Shown here piece by piece: positions 44,193-55,174 of a stretch of DNA of 64,000 nucleotides (position 1 is the first letter of the stretch; each line of letters begins with the position of its first letter). The stretch comes from an alpha proteobacterium MED-G09. Its GTDB lineage: Bacteria > Pseudomonadota > Alphaproteobacteria > MED-G09. The stretch lies in NCBI GenBank assembly GCA_905182015.1, contig CAJIZT010000002.1:1-64000 (forward strand), given 5' to 3'. The notes beneath the pieces are model-generated. The model was given only the letters and a program-made list of their open reading frames with translations, was not told where the DNA came from and searched no databases. Both the position numbers and the translations under genes were made by a program.

Positions 44193-46378
44193 CTGAAATT
44201 ACCAAAGAACTTGTTGAGGAGCATGGAATCAATAACGATGAATATAAATTCATCTTAGATTCCTTAAATAGAGAACCCACTATCACTGAGCTAGGAATAT
44301 TCTCAGCTATGTGGTCTGAACATTGTTCCTACAAGTCATCAAAAAATTGGCTAAAAAAATTACCTACAAAAAATAATAAAGTAATACAGGGTCCGGGTGA
44401 AAATGCTGGTGTTATTGATATTGGTGATGGTGATGCAGCTATTTTTAAAATGGAGAGCCATAACCATCCGTCCTTTATCGAGCCTTACCAGGGAGCTGCA
44501 ACGGGCGTTGGTGGTATAATGAGAGACGTGTTTACCATGGGCGCAAGACCGGTAGCATTGTTAAATTCTATAAGATTTGGAGACCCTAAACACTCAAAAA
44601 CTAAGCATCTTCTCAGCGGAGTTGTTTCTGGAATAGGTGGGTATGGAAACTGTATGGGTGTCCCAACAGTTGGTGGGGAGGTTGAATTCAACTCTTGCTA
44701 TAATGATAATATACTTGTGAATGCAATGTGTGTAGGTGTTGCAAAAATTGATAAAATTTTTTACTCCAAAGCATCTGGTATAGGTAATTCAGTTGTATAT
44801 GTAGGATCTAAAACTGGAAGAGACGGTATTCATGGGGCAACGATGGCGTCTGCTGAATTTGACGATGACTCGGACGAAAAAAGACCGACTGTTCAAGTTG
44901 GTGATCCTTTTGCTGAAAAATTATTATTAGAAGCCTGTCTAGAGTTAATGACTAAGGATGTGATTATAGCAATACAAGATATGGGGGCGGCAGGCCTAAC
45001 GTCTTCTGCAGTTGAGATGGCGAGTAAAGGTGATGTTGGAATTGATTTAAATCTTGACCTGGTTCCCTGCAGAGAAAGTAAAATGAGCGCCTACGAAATA
45101 ATGCTTTCTGAGAGTCAGGAAAGAATGCTTATGATTATTGAGCCCGATCGAGAGCAAGAGGCTAAGGCCGTTTTTGATAAATGGGGACTCGATTTTTCAA
45201 CAATTGGCATTTTAACTGATACAAATCATCTCGTTATAAATCATCATGGAAAGCTAAAGGCCGAGATAAAGTTAGATATTCTAGAAAGTGGAGCCCCTTC
45301 TTATAATCGTCCATATAAAATAATAAGAGAGCCTGAGTTTGATAAAAGCAAAGTATCAGAAGTATTGGATAGCTCAATTGATATCTTAAGAATATTGATT
45401 AACTCACCTAATCTATGCAGCAGAAGATGGGTTTGGGAACAATACGATCATATGGTGATGAATGATACCGTACTTACGCCGGGGGGTGATGCGGCAATAG
45501 TCAGAGTTCATGGAACAAATAAGGGATTAGCTATAAGCGCAGACTCTACCCCTCGCTATTGCTCTGCAGATCCTCAAGAGGGAGGGCGTCAGGTAGTTGC
45601 GGAATCCTGGAGAAATCTAACCTCAGTAGGCGCGCTTCCAATAGCAATAACTGATTGTATGAATTTTGGTAATCCTGAGAAAGAAGAGATTATGGGTCAA
45701 TTTGCTGGAGTTGTTTCTGGAATGATAGAGGCTTGTAATACCTTAGATTTCCCTGTTGTTTCTGGAAATGTATCTTTATATAATGAAACGAATGGAAAGG
45801 GTATCAATCCAACTCCTGTTATAGGAGGTGTAGGCCTAATAAAAGACCTCAATCACTTCTCTACACCGCTTATAAAGCGGGAGAATGATGTTGTAATATT
45901 GATAGGCAAGACTGATGGCTACTTAGGTCAATCGATTTATGCCAAAGAGATTTTAAATAATACCTCCGGACTTCCTCCGCGAGTTAACCTGGAAAATGAA
46001 AAAAAGATTGGTGACGTAGTAAGGGATTTAATAAATATTCAAAAAATAGACACAGTACATGATATTTCCGATGGCGGCCTTTTAATAGCCTTAGCCGAAA
46101 TGTGTATCGCTGGAAATATCGGAGTTAAGTTGGATTTAAATAAAGAAGAAATGAATCACGGGTTTCTTTTTGGTGAAGATCAGGGAAGATACATTATTTC
46201 AGTTCCAAAAAGTTTTCTTTCAAGTACTATAAAGACTTTAGAAGGCAAGGGTATTTATTCTCAAAATATCGGAGAGACACGTGGCAAAAAAATTATTATC
46301 AATGAACAAGATCAAATTTCAATTGAAACTCTAAGAGACCTTCATGAGAAATGGTTTAAGGAGTACATGGAAGGATGA
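44189..46378 (+). CDS. purL: Phosphoribosylformylglycinamidine synthase, PurL subunit
   Basis: Catalytic ATP-dependent subunit of 729 residues, the small PurL type that works with PurS and Pur[13 protein letters not shown] and the [31 protein letters not shown] region form the first nucleotide site; the [16 protein letters not shown] and [14 protein letters not shown] segments are also diagnostic. bolA follows after seven bases. Confidence 0.97.
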   Translation: MTEITKELVEEHGINNDEYKFILDSLNREPTITELGIFSAMWSEHCSYKSSKNWLKKLPTKNNKVIQGPGENAGVIDIGDGDAAIFKMESHNHPSFIEPYQGAATGVGGIMRDVFTMGARPVALLNSIRFGDPKHSKTKHLLSGVVSGIGGYGNCMGVPTVGGEVEFNSCYNDNILVNAMCVGVAKIDKIFYSKASGIGNSVVYVGSKTGRDGIHGATMASAEFDDDSDEKRPTVQVGDPFAEKLLLEACLELMTKDVIIAIQDMGAAGLTSSAVEMASKGDVGIDLNLDLVPCRESKMSAYEIMLSESQERMLMIIEPDREQEAKAVFDKWGLDFSTIGILTDTNHLVINHHGKLKAEIKLDILESGAPSYNRPYKIIREPEFDKSKVSEVLDSSIDILRILINSPNLCSRRWVWEQYDHMVMNDTVLTPGGDAAIVRVHGTNKGLAISADSTPRYCSADPQEGGRQVVAESWRNLTSVGALPIAITDCMNFGNPEKEEIMGQFAGVVSGMIEACNTLDFPVVSGNVSLYNETNGKGINPTPVIGGVGLIKDLNHFSTPLIKRENDVVILIGKTDGYLGQSIYAKEILNNTSGLPPRVNLENEKKIGDVVRDLINIQKIDTVHDISDGGLLIALAEMCIAGNIGVKLDLNKEEMNHGFLFGEDQGRYIISVPKSFLSSTIKTLEGKGIYSQNIGETRGKKIIINEQDQISIETLRDLHEKWFKEYMEG

Positions 46379-46385
46379 GTAAATT

Positions 46386-46622
46386 ATGAGTATGACAAAG
46401 GATGAACTTTTAGAAACCCTTTCCAATGGCTTGCCAGGCTCAGAGATACAGATTGAAGACTTAGCCGGTGATGGCGACCATTATGCGGCAACAATAAAAT
46501 CAAAAAAATTTATTGGATTAAATAAAATACAACAACATAAATTAGTATATGATGCCTTAGGCGAAAAGATGGGATATACTCTTCATGCTTTATCAATAAA
46601 AACAGAAATACTAGAGGATTAG
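46386..46622 (+). CDS. bolA: BolA family protein
   Basis: A 78-residue BolA2-type protein with the conserved core DLAGDGDHYAATIKSKKF and HKLVYDALGEKMGYTLHALSIKT. BolA proteins form [2Fe-2S] complexes with monothiol glutaredoxins, and here the glutaredoxin gene follows directly, supporting that partnership. It takes part in iron-sulfur distribution or iron sensing. Confidence 0.93.
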   Translation: MSMTKDELLETLSNGLPGSEIQIEDLAGDGDHYAATIKSKKFIGLNKIQQHKLVYDALGEKMGYTLHALSIKTEILED

Positions 46623-46628
46623 ACCGCA

Positions 46629-46958
46629 ATGCAAAAGAATGCTAAAGAAATGATAACAAAAGAAATTTCATCAAATGATGTTCATTTATTCATGAAAGGA
46701 ACTCCGCTTTTTCCTCAATGTGGTTTTTCTAGCACCGTAGTTCAAATCTTAACTTATCTTGAAGCACCCTTCACAAGTACAAATGTTCTTGAAGACGAAA
46801 ATGTTAGAGAGGGAATAAAAGAATTCTCTAACTGGCCAACTATTCCTCAGCTCTACGTTAAAGGTGAGCTTATGGGCGGTTGCGATATAATCAAGGAAAT
46901 GTTTGAATCTGGTGAGTTACAAAAAATTCTTAAAGAGAAAAGTATAATCTCTAAGTAA
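46629..46958 (+). CDS. grxD: Monothiol glutaredoxin (Grx4/GrxD type)
   Basis: A 109-residue glutaredoxin with the CGFS active site at Cys31 (FPQCGFSSTV), the WPTIPQLYVKGELMGGCDII segment for glutathione binding and GG at the expected place. It binds a bridging [2Fe-2S] cluster with BolA and delivers it to targets. It is convergent with rpsD, only one base between the stop codons. Confidence 0.95.
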   Translation: MQKNAKEMITKEISSNDVHLFMKGTPLFPQCGFSSTVVQILTYLEAPFTSTNVLEDENVREGIKEFSNWPTIPQLYVKGELMGGCDIIKEMFESGELQKILKEKSIISK

Positions 46959-46959
46959 T

Positions 46960-47580
46960 TTAGTTTCTAGAGTAAAACTCAACAACAAGGTTGGGCTCCA
47001 TCTGAACTGGATAAGGAACCTCCCCAAGACTAGGAATTTTTGTAATTTTTGCTGACATCTTTTTTCCGTCAACCTCAATGTAGTCTGGGATATCCCGCTC
47101 TGAACTTTCCGTTCCTCTAAGAACAATCTCTAATCCACGAGATTTATCTCTAATTTCTATTATATCACCAGTTTTGACACGGTAGGATGCAATATTTACT
47201 CTTCTACCGTTAATTTTAACGTGACCATGATTAATAAACTGTCTAGCTGAAAAAACAGTAGGAACAAATTTAGCTCTATATATGATAGCATCCAACCGTC
47301 TTTCTAAAAGACCTATTAGATTTTCTGAAGTATCACCTTTGATTCTCTCTGCTTCTTTAAATATTTTTTTGAATTGCTTTTCGGTGATATTTCCATAATA
47401 CCCCTTGAGTTTTTGCTTTGCTCTCATTTGAAGACCAAAATCAGATAGTTTTTGTTTTCTTCCTTGACCGTGTTGACCAGGTCCATAGGCTCTAAGGTTT
47501 ATCGGGCTTTTGGGTCTACCCCATATATTCTCACCCATACGTCGATCAATTTTATATTTAGCCTGAATTCTTTTAGTCAT
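46960..47580 (-). CDS. rpsD: 30S ribosomal protein S4
   Basis: A 206-residue ribosomal protein. The N-terminal [20 protein letters not shown] and the S4 RNA-binding domain ([36 protein letters not shown]) are canonical. The N-terminal zinc-binding cysteines of some S4 proteins are absent, as in many alphaproteobacteria. GAGG precedes the ATG. Confidence 0.97.
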   Translation of the reverse strand: MTKRIQAKYKIDRRMGENIWGRPKSPINLRAYGPGQHGQGRKQKLSDFGLQMRAKQKLKGYYGNITEKQFKKIFKEAERIKGDTSENLIGLLERRLDAIIYRAKFVPTVFSARQFINHGHVKINGRRVNIASYRVKTGDIIEIRDKSRGLEIVLRGTESSERDIPDYIEVDGKKMSAKITKIPSLGEVPYPVQMEPNLVVEFYSRN

Positions 47581-47664
47581 TAAAACCTCAAATTATTAAA
47601 AAGAAAATATCTCATCTATCATCTAATAGTATTGGCGATTTAGTAAAGATAACGAAGCATTAAG

Positions 47665-48489
47665 TCAATCGTCTTTATCATGTTTATTTTTATCATTTCC
47701 ACCTGCTATTACTTTTATTCTTTTGGTTTTATCATTATCCATAGTATCACTTGGCCATCTCAAAAGCGCATTGATGATTCCACGCAATGTTTTAACTTCC
47801 TGATCAGTTAAATTAGATCGATTAAACATATTTCTAATATTCATCACCATCGTTGGCTTTTTTTCTAAAGGTTTCAAGAATCCTGATGCGTCTAAAGCCC
47901 TCTCCAGATGATCAAAGAAGCTAATAAGGTCACCTTTCTTTGCAGGAAAACTATCGGGGATTGGCATCTCTTCCTTCGAATAACTAACATTTAAACGATT
48001 GATTTCAGATACAATTAGAATAACGGCTTGCGCTAAATTAAGTGAAGAAAAATCTTTATTTGTTGGAATTTCAATAATAGCGTCTGTTAAGGAGATTTGA
48101 TGATTGGTTAGTCCTGACCTCTCCCTTCCAAAAACTAAGGCAACTTTTTCATTTCTCTCTGTTTTTTGAAAAACTTTTTCAGACATTTTTTCAAGACCGA
48201 AAACGGGCTTTACCATATCTCTGGGTCTTATAGTTGTAGAAAACGCATACGTAAAACTCTCTAATGCGTCTTCTAGAGTTTCGAAAACAAGGGTACCATT
48301 AATAACTTTATTAGCCCCCGCAGAAGCCTTTAGTGCATAAGCGTTAGGCCAATCATCTCTTGGATTAATTAATACAAGATTTTCAAAGCCAAAATTTAGC
48401 ATTGCTCTAGCGGTAGTTCCTATATTCTCACCTAATTGAGGTTCAACCAAGATAACCGATATGTTGTTTTTAAATTTTTCTGTATTCAT
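47665..48489 (-). CDS. tRNA (Cm32/Um32) methyltransferase TrmJ-like
   Basis: A 274-residue SPOUT methyltransferase. Motifs are VEPQLGENIGTTARAMLNFG near residues 15-34, the ALVFGRERSGLTNHQISL region near 130-150 and the SLNLAQAVILIVSEI knot. The C-terminal extension with a basic tail is typical of TrmJ, which methylates position 32 of the tRNA anticodon loop. Relatives may modify rRNA, so TrmJ is the best guess. Confidence 0.87.
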   Translation of the reverse strand: MNTEKFKNNISVILVEPQLGENIGTTARAMLNFGFENLVLINPRDDWPNAYALKASAGANKVINGTLVFETLEDALESFTYAFSTTIRPRDMVKPVFGLEKMSEKVFQKTERNEKVALVFGRERSGLTNHQISLTDAIIEIPTNKDFSSLNLAQAVILIVSEINRLNVSYSKEEMPIPDSFPAKKGDLISFFDHLERALDASGFLKPLEKKPTMVMNIRNMFNRSNLTDQEVKTLRGIINALLRWPSDTMDNDKTKRIKVIAGGNDKNKHDKDD

Positions 48490-48588
48490 TGCGTTGTATT
48501 TATAAATATGATTTTTATTACTATTGAAAAAATAACCCTATATGTTATTGAGTATCATTAATTTAATTATTATCGGGTGGGAATGTAA

Positions 48589-49809
48589 ATGTCTAAAATA
48601 AAAGTAGAAAATCCTATTGTTGACCTTGATGGCGATGAAATGACCAGGATCATATGGCGTTTAATTAAAGAAAAGCTTATTCTCCCCTATCTTGATCTCG
48701 ATATTCAATATTATGACCTTGGGATCGAAAGCCGTGATGAAACTAACGATCAAATAACAATTGATTCAGCTGAGGCAATAAAAAAATGTGGCGTAGGAAT
48801 TAAATGTGCAACAATTACGCCTGACGAAGAAAGAGTTGAAGAATTTAATCTAAAAAAAATGTGGCGCTCTCCTAACGGGACAATCAGGAATATTCTTGAT
48901 GGAACTGTTTTTCGAGAACCTATTCTTTGTCAAAATATACCAAGATTAGTTCCTGGTTGGACAAAGCCTATAGTTGTTGGGCGACATGCGTTTGGTGATC
49001 AGTACAGAGCCACTGACTTTGTGGTTCCTGGAAAAGGTAAGCTGACTATGAAATGGGAATCGGAAGATGGTAAAGAAAAAATAGAAAGAGATGTATATGA
49101 TTTTCCTGGTGGTGGTGTAGCACTCAGCATGTACAACTTGGATGATTCTATAAGGAATTTTGCCAGAGCCTGCATGAATTATGGCCTAGACAGAAAATGG
49201 CCAGTATATCTTTCAACAAAAAATACAATTTTAAAAGCTTATGATGGGCGCTTTAAGGATCTGTTTCAAGAGGTTTACGAACAAGAATACGAAGAGCTTT
49301 TTAAAGAAAATAATGTAACTTATGAGCATAGGTTGATTGATGATATGGTTGCATGTGCATTGAAGTGGTCTGGTGCCTTTGTTTGGGCAACTAAGAATTA
49401 CGATGGAGACGTCCAATCAGATACTGTGGCACAGGGTTTTGGCTCACTTGGCTTAATGACAAGTGTTTTAATGACGCCAGACGGTAATACAGTTGAAGCT
49501 GAGGCAGCTCATGGCACGGTAACACGTCACTATAGAATGCATCAACAAGGCAAGCCGACATCAACAAACTCAATTGCATCAATCTTTGCTTGGACGAGAG
49601 GTCTTCAACATAGAGCTAAGCTAGATGATAATGAAAAATTAAAAGACTTTGCTCTAACTCTAGAGAATGTATGTATAAATACCGTTGAAAAAGGCTCAAT
49701 GACAAAAGATCTAGCTTTACTAGTTGGACCTCAACAAAAGTGGTTAACAACAGAAGAATTTTTAGATAAAGTTGATAGTAATTTACAGATAAAAATGGGC
49801 AGTAATTAA
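48589..49809 (+). CDS. icd: NADP-dependent isocitrate dehydrogenase (eukaryote-like type)
   Basis: A 406-residue homodimeric IDH of the eukaryote-like subfamily. [47 protein letters not shown] and [16 protein letters not shown] are diagnostic, as is [12 protein letters not shown]. It makes 2-oxoglutarate in the citric acid cycle. This subfamily is common in alphaproteobacteria. The stop lies two bases from the alaS stop on the other strand. Confidence 0.96.
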   Translation: MSKIKVENPIVDLDGDEMTRIIWRLIKEKLILPYLDLDIQYYDLGIESRDETNDQITIDSAEAIKKCGVGIKCATITPDEERVEEFNLKKMWRSPNGTIRNILDGTVFREPILCQNIPRLVPGWTKPIVVGRHAFGDQYRATDFVVPGKGKLTMKWESEDGKEKIERDVYDFPGGGVALSMYNLDDSIRNFARACMNYGLDRKWPVYLSTKNTILKAYDGRFKDLFQEVYEQEYEELFKENNVTYEHRLIDDMVACALKWSGAFVWATKNYDGDVQSDTVAQGFGSLGLMTSVLMTPDGNTVEAEAAHGTVTRHYRMHQQGKPTSTNSIASIFAWTRGLQHRAKLDDNEKLKDFALTLENVCINTVEKGSMTKDLALLVGPQQKWLTTEEFLDKVDSNLQIKMGSN

Positions 49810-49811
49810 TT

Positions 49812-52379
49812 CTATTTGATTGATTTGATTCGATCGATTAAAGATTTAACCGCATCCTCAGCTTTGTGTGGTTCAGTTCCTCCTGACAAAGCCATATCGG
49901 GCCTTCCACCACCGCCCTTACCTGACATTGCCTCAGAGACAATTCTTACCAACTCAACTGAATCAAAATTATCCAAAAGATCTTCGGTAACCCCTACGGC
50001 AATCGTGGCTTTTTTATCATCACGACTAATTAAGCAAATAATTCCCGAGCTTAAATCTTTCTTACAGTCATCGATGAGGGATCTAAGATCCTTTCCATCA
50101 ACACCCTCTAAGATATCATAAAAGAACTTTACTCCATTAATTTCAGACAACTCCCCAGTTAAAATAGACTTTGAAACCTTGAGGGATTTAGTCTTCTTGG
50201 ATTTTTTTTCTTTTTCCTCAGCATTCTTTACAGATATTTTATCCATTATTGAAAGAGATAATTTTGCTTCAGAGCCTGTAACAGCTTCAATTCTTCTTAT
50301 CCCTGAAGCAACAGAGCTCTGAGCTATTAATTTAAATGAACCGATCTCACTCAAATTATCAACGTGCGTCCCTCCGCACAACTCTACTGAGAACGAGTCT
50401 TCACCCATAGACAAAACTCTAACCTCGTCATCATACTTTTCTCCAAATAAAGCCAAAGCACCTTTTTTAACAGCATCATCATAAGAGAGAATATCAGTAC
50501 TCACCGATGAATTTTTTTCAATTAACATATTAATTTTGCTTTCCACACTTATTAACTCTTCGTTGCTAAGGGCTTTAGTGTGGCTAAAATCAAATCTTAG
50601 CTTCTTAGAGGATACTTGCGATCCTTTTTGGGTCACATGACCACCTAAAGCTCTTCTAAGGGCCTCGTGAAGAAGGTGTGTGGCAGAATGATTGGCTTTA
50701 ATTTTCTTACGATTCTCGGCATCTACCTTTAAACTCATTATATCCCCATTAGAAATGCTACCTTTTCTTAATGTACCTGTATGAGCATATAATCCATTAA
50801 TCTTTTTCTGAGTATCAATTACCTTAAAATTAACATCCTTAGAAAAAATTACACCCTTGTCACCAACCTGCCCTCCGCTTTCTGCATAAAAAGGTGTTTG
50901 ATTTAAAACTAGTGTAGCATTTTCACCCTCATTAATATGATCGGACATTCTTCCATCCAGAATTATTGCATTAACTTCGCCCATAGATTCATCTTCCTTG
51001 TAACCAAGAAATTCAGATGGGTTGCATTGATCAGAAACATCAAACCAAATTTCTTCGGTTTTTTTCTGACCGGAGCCAAGCCAAGATTTTTTTGCGTCTT
51101 CTTTTTGTTTCTTCATCGCGATATCAAAAGATTTCTTATCGAGTTTTAGTGATTTATCTCTAAGTAAATCTTCAGTTAAATCTAGAGGAAATCCAAAGGT
51201 ATCGTAGAGCTTAAAAGCAGAAAATCCATCAAAAGTATCACCGGGGTTAAGTAACTTTGATTGTTCGTCTAGAATCTTAATTCCTTTTGATAAGGTAGAA
51301 AGAAACCTCTCTTCTTCATGAAATAATGTTAACTTAATTAACTCTTCAGCTCGATGAAGTTCAGGATAGGAAGGGGCCATTAATTTTACAACTATATGAG
51401 ATAATTTGAACAGAATAGGTTCTTTAAAACCCAAGAGATGATTATGTCTCATAGCTCTTCGCATTATTCTTCTCAAGACATACCCCCTTCCCTCATTGGA
51501 AGGCAAGACACCATCTGCAATAAGAAATGATATAGACCTCAAGTGATCTGCTATAACTCTAAAGTTAGCTATATTTTGATCTGTATTTTTAATTTTAATT
51601 TGATCTTCGATTCCCCCTATAAGCGAAAGAAAGAGATCGGTCTGAAAGCTATTCGTCTTACCTTGAAGAACTGTTGATATTCTTTCAAGGCCCATACCAG
51701 TGTCAATTGAAGGCTTTGGTAGTGGCACTCTTTTGGAATCAATTGTTTTTAAAAATTGCATAAAGACTAGATTCCAGATTTCTACAAATCTATCTCCATC
51801 TTCATCTTTGGACCCTGGCAGGCCTCCCTGAACGCCATCCCCATGATCAAAAAAAATCTCCGAACAAGGTCCGCAGGGACCTTCCTCCCCCATTGACCAA
51901 AAATTATCCTCTGTAGAAATTCGTATAATCTTATGATCAGGAAATCCTGATATTTTTTTCCATATTTCTGCAGCTTCTTCGTCTTCACTAAAAACAGTAA
52001 TAAGAAGTTTGTCAGGTGGAAGACCGAGTTCCTTTACAAGAAGGTTCCAGGCTAACTCTATTGCTTCTTCTTTAAAGTAATCGCCAAAAGAAAAATTACC
52101 CAGCATTTCAAAAAAAGTTAAATGTCTTGCAGTATGCCCGACGTTATCCAAGTCATTATGCTTGCCGCCTGCTCTTACACATTTTTGAGAACTGACTACT
52201 CTTTTATTTTTTGGAGATTCGTTTCCTATAAAGTAATTTTTAAAAGGAACCATACCCGCATTAACAAACATTAGCGTTGGGTCATTGTGCGGAATTAGAG
52301 GGCTAGATTGAATAATCTCATGATTATTTTTTTCAAAGAAATCTAAAAATGTCGTTCTTATTTTATTTAATTCGGTCAT
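49812..52379 (-). CDS. alaS: Alanyl-tRNA synthetase
   Basis: An 855-residue class II synthetase (E. coli 876). The catalytic domain has NAGMVPFKNYF and ARHLTFFEMLGNFSFGDYF. The editing domain has the metal site HSATHLLHEAL and CGGTHVD, and the C-terminal C-Ala domain ends with the GKGGGGRPDMALSGG segment. All parts are complete. It is upstream-adjacent to recA on the same strand, a widely conserved neighbourhood. Confidence 0.97.
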   Translation of the reverse strand: MTELNKIRTTFLDFFEKNNHEIIQSSPLIPHNDPTLMFVNAGMVPFKNYFIGNESPKNKRVVSSQKCVRAGGKHNDLDNVGHTARHLTFFEMLGNFSFGDYFKEEAIELAWNLLVKELGLPPDKLLITVFSEDEEAAEIWKKISGFPDHKIIRISTEDNFWSMGEEGPCGPCSEIFFDHGDGVQGGLPGSKDEDGDRFVEIWNLVFMQFLKTIDSKRVPLPKPSIDTGMGLERISTVLQGKTNSFQTDLFLSLIGGIEDQIKIKNTDQNIANFRVIADHLRSISFLIADGVLPSNEGRGYVLRRIMRRAMRHNHLLGFKEPILFKLSHIVVKLMAPSYPELHRAEELIKLTLFHEEERFLSTLSKGIKILDEQSKLLNPGDTFDGFSAFKLYDTFGFPLDLTEDLLRDKSLKLDKKSFDIAMKKQKEDAKKSWLGSGQKKTEEIWFDVSDQCNPSEFLGYKEDESMGEVNAIILDGRMSDHINEGENATLVLNQTPFYAESGGQVGDKGVIFSKDVNFKVIDTQKKINGLYAHTGTLRKGSISNGDIMSLKVDAENRKKIKANHSATHLLHEALRRALGGHVTQKGSQVSSKKLRFDFSHTKALSNEELISVESKINMLIEKNSSVSTDILSYDDAVKKGALALFGEKYDDEVRVLSMGEDSFSVELCGGTHVDNLSEIGSFKLIAQSSVASGIRRIEAVTGSEAKLSLSIMDKISVKNAEEKEKKSKKTKSLKVSKSILTGELSEINGVKFFYDILEGVDGKDLRSLIDDCKKDLSSGIICLISRDDKKATIAVGVTEDLLDNFDSVELVRIVSEAMSGKGGGGRPDMALSGGTEPHKAEDAVKSLIDRIKSIK

Positions 52380-52450
52380 ATTGTGCCAAGATAATATTAA
52401 GATTATTTCTTAGCACAATAATTAGACGATTTGTTCTTTCTTGCAATAAT

Positions 52451-53587
52451 TTACTGCGATAAAGCAACATCCTCTTCTGAGGGCGCAATATCTTTAGTCT
52501 TAGGCTTTAGGGCTGACTTACTTTTAATTAGCGCTTGATCTATCTTCAAACCGGCACTTTCTCTGACGGCAATCTCGATTGTAGCTGATATATCGGGATT
52601 TTCATCTAAGAATACTTTTACATTCTCTCTGCCTTGCCCCATACGTTCACCTTCGTAAGAATACCAAGTACCAGCTTTTTCGATAATTCCTGCTTCAACA
52701 CCAATATCAATGATTTCGCCTGTTTTTGAAATACCTTTCCCGTAAAGAATATCAAATTCAACAGTTTTAAATGGTGGCGCCACTTTATTCTTAACAACCT
52801 TGACCCTAGTCTGATTGCCAACGATTTCTTCTCGATCCTTTAGGGCTCCGATACGACGAATATCAAGCCGTACAGTGGAATAGAATTTTAAAGCGTTCCC
52901 TCCTGTAGTGGTCTCAGGACTTCCAAACATAACACCAATCTTCATTCGAATTTGATTGATAAAAATTATCATACAATTTGATTTTGAAATTGATGCTGTT
53001 AATTTCCTTAATGCCTGACTCATTAATCTAGCCTGTAATCCAGGTAAACTATCGCCCATTTCACCATCAAGCTCGGCTTTTGGAGTTAGTGCCGCAACTG
53101 AGTCAATAACAATAACATCTACAGCAGCTGATCTAATCAAGGTATCCGCTATCTCAAGAGCTTGCTCACCATGGTCAGGTTGAGAGATCAATAAATCTTC
53201 AATTTTTACACCAAGATTACGAGCATATATCGGATCAAGAGCGTGTTCAGCATCAATAAATCCACAAGTACCACCTGCTTTTTGAGCTTCTGCAATTGCA
53301 TGAAGTGCAAGAGTTGTCTTACCAGAGCTTTCTGGACCATAAATTTCAACAACCCTTCCTTTTGGAAAACCGCCTATCCCTAACGCAATATCAAGTCCAA
53401 GAGAGCCGGATGAAATACCTTCTATTTCGGCAATCGCTTTATCGCCTCCTAATTTCATAATAGACCCTTTACCAAATTGCTTTTCAATTTGTCCAAGAGC
53501 TGCCTCTAGTGACTTTGATTTATCCATACCATTTCCTTTTTCGACTACGCTTTTAAGTGCTTCTTTAGCTTTAAGTGATTCTTTCAT
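52451..53587 (-). CDS. recA: Recombinase RecA
   Basis: A 378-residue strand-exchange and SOS coprotease. The Walker A motif GPESSGKT is at 84-91, and the core [32 protein letters not shown] and [17 protein letters not shown] is intact. Two starts are possible: the ATG at 53587, with GGAG eight bases upstream, and an internal ATG at 53527 ([13 protein letters not shown]), with AAGGA six bases upstream, which matches the common start of RecA. The longer form adds 20 residues. A LexA-like site lies upstream. Confidence 0.97.
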   Translation of the reverse strand: MKESLKAKEALKSVVEKGNGMDKSKSLEAALGQIEKQFGKGSIMKLGGDKAIAEIEGISSGSLGLDIALGIGGFPKGRVVEIYGPESSGKTTLALHAIAEAQKAGGTCGFIDAEHALDPIYARNLGVKIEDLLISQPDHGEQALEIADTLIRSAAVDVIVIDSVAALTPKAELDGEMGDSLPGLQARLMSQALRKLTASISKSNCMIIFINQIRMKIGVMFGSPETTTGGNALKFYSTVRLDIRRIGALKDREEIVGNQTRVKVVKNKVAPPFKTVEFDILYGKGISKTGEIIDIGVEAGIIEKAGTWYSYEGERMGQGRENVKVFLDENPDISATIEIAVRESAGLKIDQALIKSKSALKPKTKDIAPSEEDVALSQ

Positions 53588-53629
53588 TTTTGTTGCTCCA
53601 ATTTTTTAGAAGGTTTATCTGTTCACTTT

Positions 53630-53644
53630 GTACTACTTTTGTTC
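53630..53644 (-). promoter_or_regulatory. Candidate LexA-type SOS box upstream of recA
   Basis: The alphaproteobacterial LexA box is GTTC-N7-GTTC. Here the plus strand reads GTAC-N7-GTTC, one mismatch, 43-57 bases upstream of the recA start. A second GTTC lies at 53621-53624 but not at the right spacing. The position is right for a recA operator; the mismatch and the AT-rich context keep confidence low. Confidence 0.3.
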
Positions 53645-53759
53645 TTATTTTGCAATAAAAAATAAGTAATTGATTTAAAGTGATAAATTTATGAATGTTC
53701 TTATTTTAGTCTGAATAATAGGAGTTTTATATTATATTTACCGAATCGATTAATTATTA

Positions 53760-54176
53760 TTAATCCTCTCTATAAACCCTTTCTTTTCGTTCGTGTCTCT
53801 CTTGAGAATCTATCGATAAAGTAGCTATAGGCCTTGCTGTTAAGCGTTTAAGGCCAATGATCTCACCAGTATCCTCGCAGTAACCGTAGGAACCCTCATC
53901 AATACGTGAAAGCGCTTCATCAATTTTTGAAATAAGCTTCCTTTGCCTGTCGCGTGAACGAAGCTCTAGAGAACGATCAGTTTCAGATGAGGCTCTATCG
54001 GCCAAATCAGCAAAATTAACCACTTCTTTCTGGAGACTGTTTAAAGTTTCTTTAGTCTCTTGAACAATATCAGCTCGCCATGCAAGGAGTTTGCGCTTAA
54101 AGAACTCTTTTTGTTTTGCATTCATAAAAGGTTCGTCTTCTGACGGTGTATAGTCTTTTGGTAAGCGAGTAACCAT
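53760..54176 (-). CDS. dksA: RNA polymerase-binding transcription factor DksA
   Basis: A 138-residue DksA. The coiled coil carries the tip residues in the DLADRASSETDRS region, and the C-terminal domain reads YGYCEDTGEIIGLKRLTARPIATLSIDSQERHERKERVYRED. Only one of the four zinc cysteines of E. coli DksA is kept, as in other alphaproteobacterial members. It should modulate transcription with ppGpp. It is a monocistronic minus-strand gene. Confidence 0.94.
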   Translation of the reverse strand: MVTRLPKDYTPSEDEPFMNAKQKEFFKRKLLAWRADIVQETKETLNSLQKEVVNFADLADRASSETDRSLELRSRDRQRKLISKIDEALSRIDEGSYGYCEDTGEIIGLKRLTARPIATLSIDSQERHERKERVYRED

Positions 54177-54320
54177 TGATACCTCTTTACATCAGAATGG
54201 GTTTTAAAACATAAATATTAAAATCTCAAGTAAGATTCGTAATAATCGTTGTTGATATTAAATATTTTGCTGATTAGATTAACGACTTAATTATTTTATA
54301 CATATTATTTGAGGTGAAAA

Positions 54321-55166
54321 ATGAGGTTCGAAGGTACAGAAAATTATATTGCTACAGAAGATTTACGTATTGCGGTCAATGCGGCGATAACTCTTGAAAG
54401 ACCACTCCTTATAAAGGGGGAGCCCGGTACAGGAAAAACTGTTTTAGCAGAAGAGATTTCTAAGGCACTTAAGATGCCCTTAATCACCTGGCATGTTAAA
54501 TCTACAACAAAAGCTCAGCAAGGCCTATATGAGTATGATGCCATAACTAGGCTAAGAGATTCGCAACTTGGTGATGAGAAAGTAAAGGATATTAAAAATT
54601 ATATCAAACGAGGAAAATTATGGGAATCTTTTGAGGCTGATGAAAGGCCGATACTTCTTATCGATGAAATTGATAAAGCTGATATAGAGTTTCCAAATGA
54701 TTTACTTCAGGAACTGGATAGAATGGAGTTCTATGTATATGAGACCAATGAAACTATTAAGGCTATAAAGAGACCTGTTGTTATTATAACTTCAAATAAT
54801 GAAAAAGAATTGCCCGATGCCTTTCTTCGACGATGTTTCTTTCATTACATATCATTCCCAGATACCTCGACAATGGAAAAAATTGTTGATGTTCATTATC
54901 CAAAAATAAAATCTAAATTGGTTTCAGAATCTCTGAAAGTTTTTTATGAACTCCGCGATGTTCCTGGGATCAAGAAAAAACCATCAACATCTGAATTACT
55001 TGACTGGCTAAAGCTGCTGATGAATGAGGATATTAAACCTGAAATGCTTAGAGAAAAAAATGCTAGTAATTTAATCCCTCCTTTGCACGGTGCATTATTA
55101 AAAAATGAACAAGATGTTCATTTATTTGAAAGACTAGCTTTTCTTGCAAGAAGGGATAATGGTTAA
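54321..55166 (+). CDS. MoxR-family AAA+ ATPase
   Basis: A 281-residue AAA+ protein: Walker A GEPGTGKT at 33-40, Walker B ILLIDEID at 111-118, sensor 1 in VVIITSNNE and arginine finger region DAFLRRCFFHY. MoxR proteins act with VWA proteins as chaperones that insert metals or mature enzymes. The VWA (CoxE-like) gene follows after eight bases, so the pair probably works together. GAGG precedes the ATG. The client is unknown; such pairs occur in many alphaproteobacteria without CO dehydrogenase. Confidence 0.9.
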   Translation: MRFEGTENYIATEDLRIAVNAAITLERPLLIKGEPGTGKTVLAEEISKALKMPLITWHVKSTTKAQQGLYEYDAITRLRDSQLGDEKVKDIKNYIKRGKLWESFEADERPILLIDEIDKADIEFPNDLLQELDRMEFYVYETNETIKAIKRPVVIITSNNEKELPDAFLRRCFFHYISFPDTSTMEKIVDVHYPKIKSKLVSESLKVFYELRDVPGIKKKPSTSELLDWLKLLMNEDIKPEMLREKNASNLIPPLHGALLKNEQDVHLFERLAFLARRDNG

Positions 55167-55174
55167 TTAGTAAG

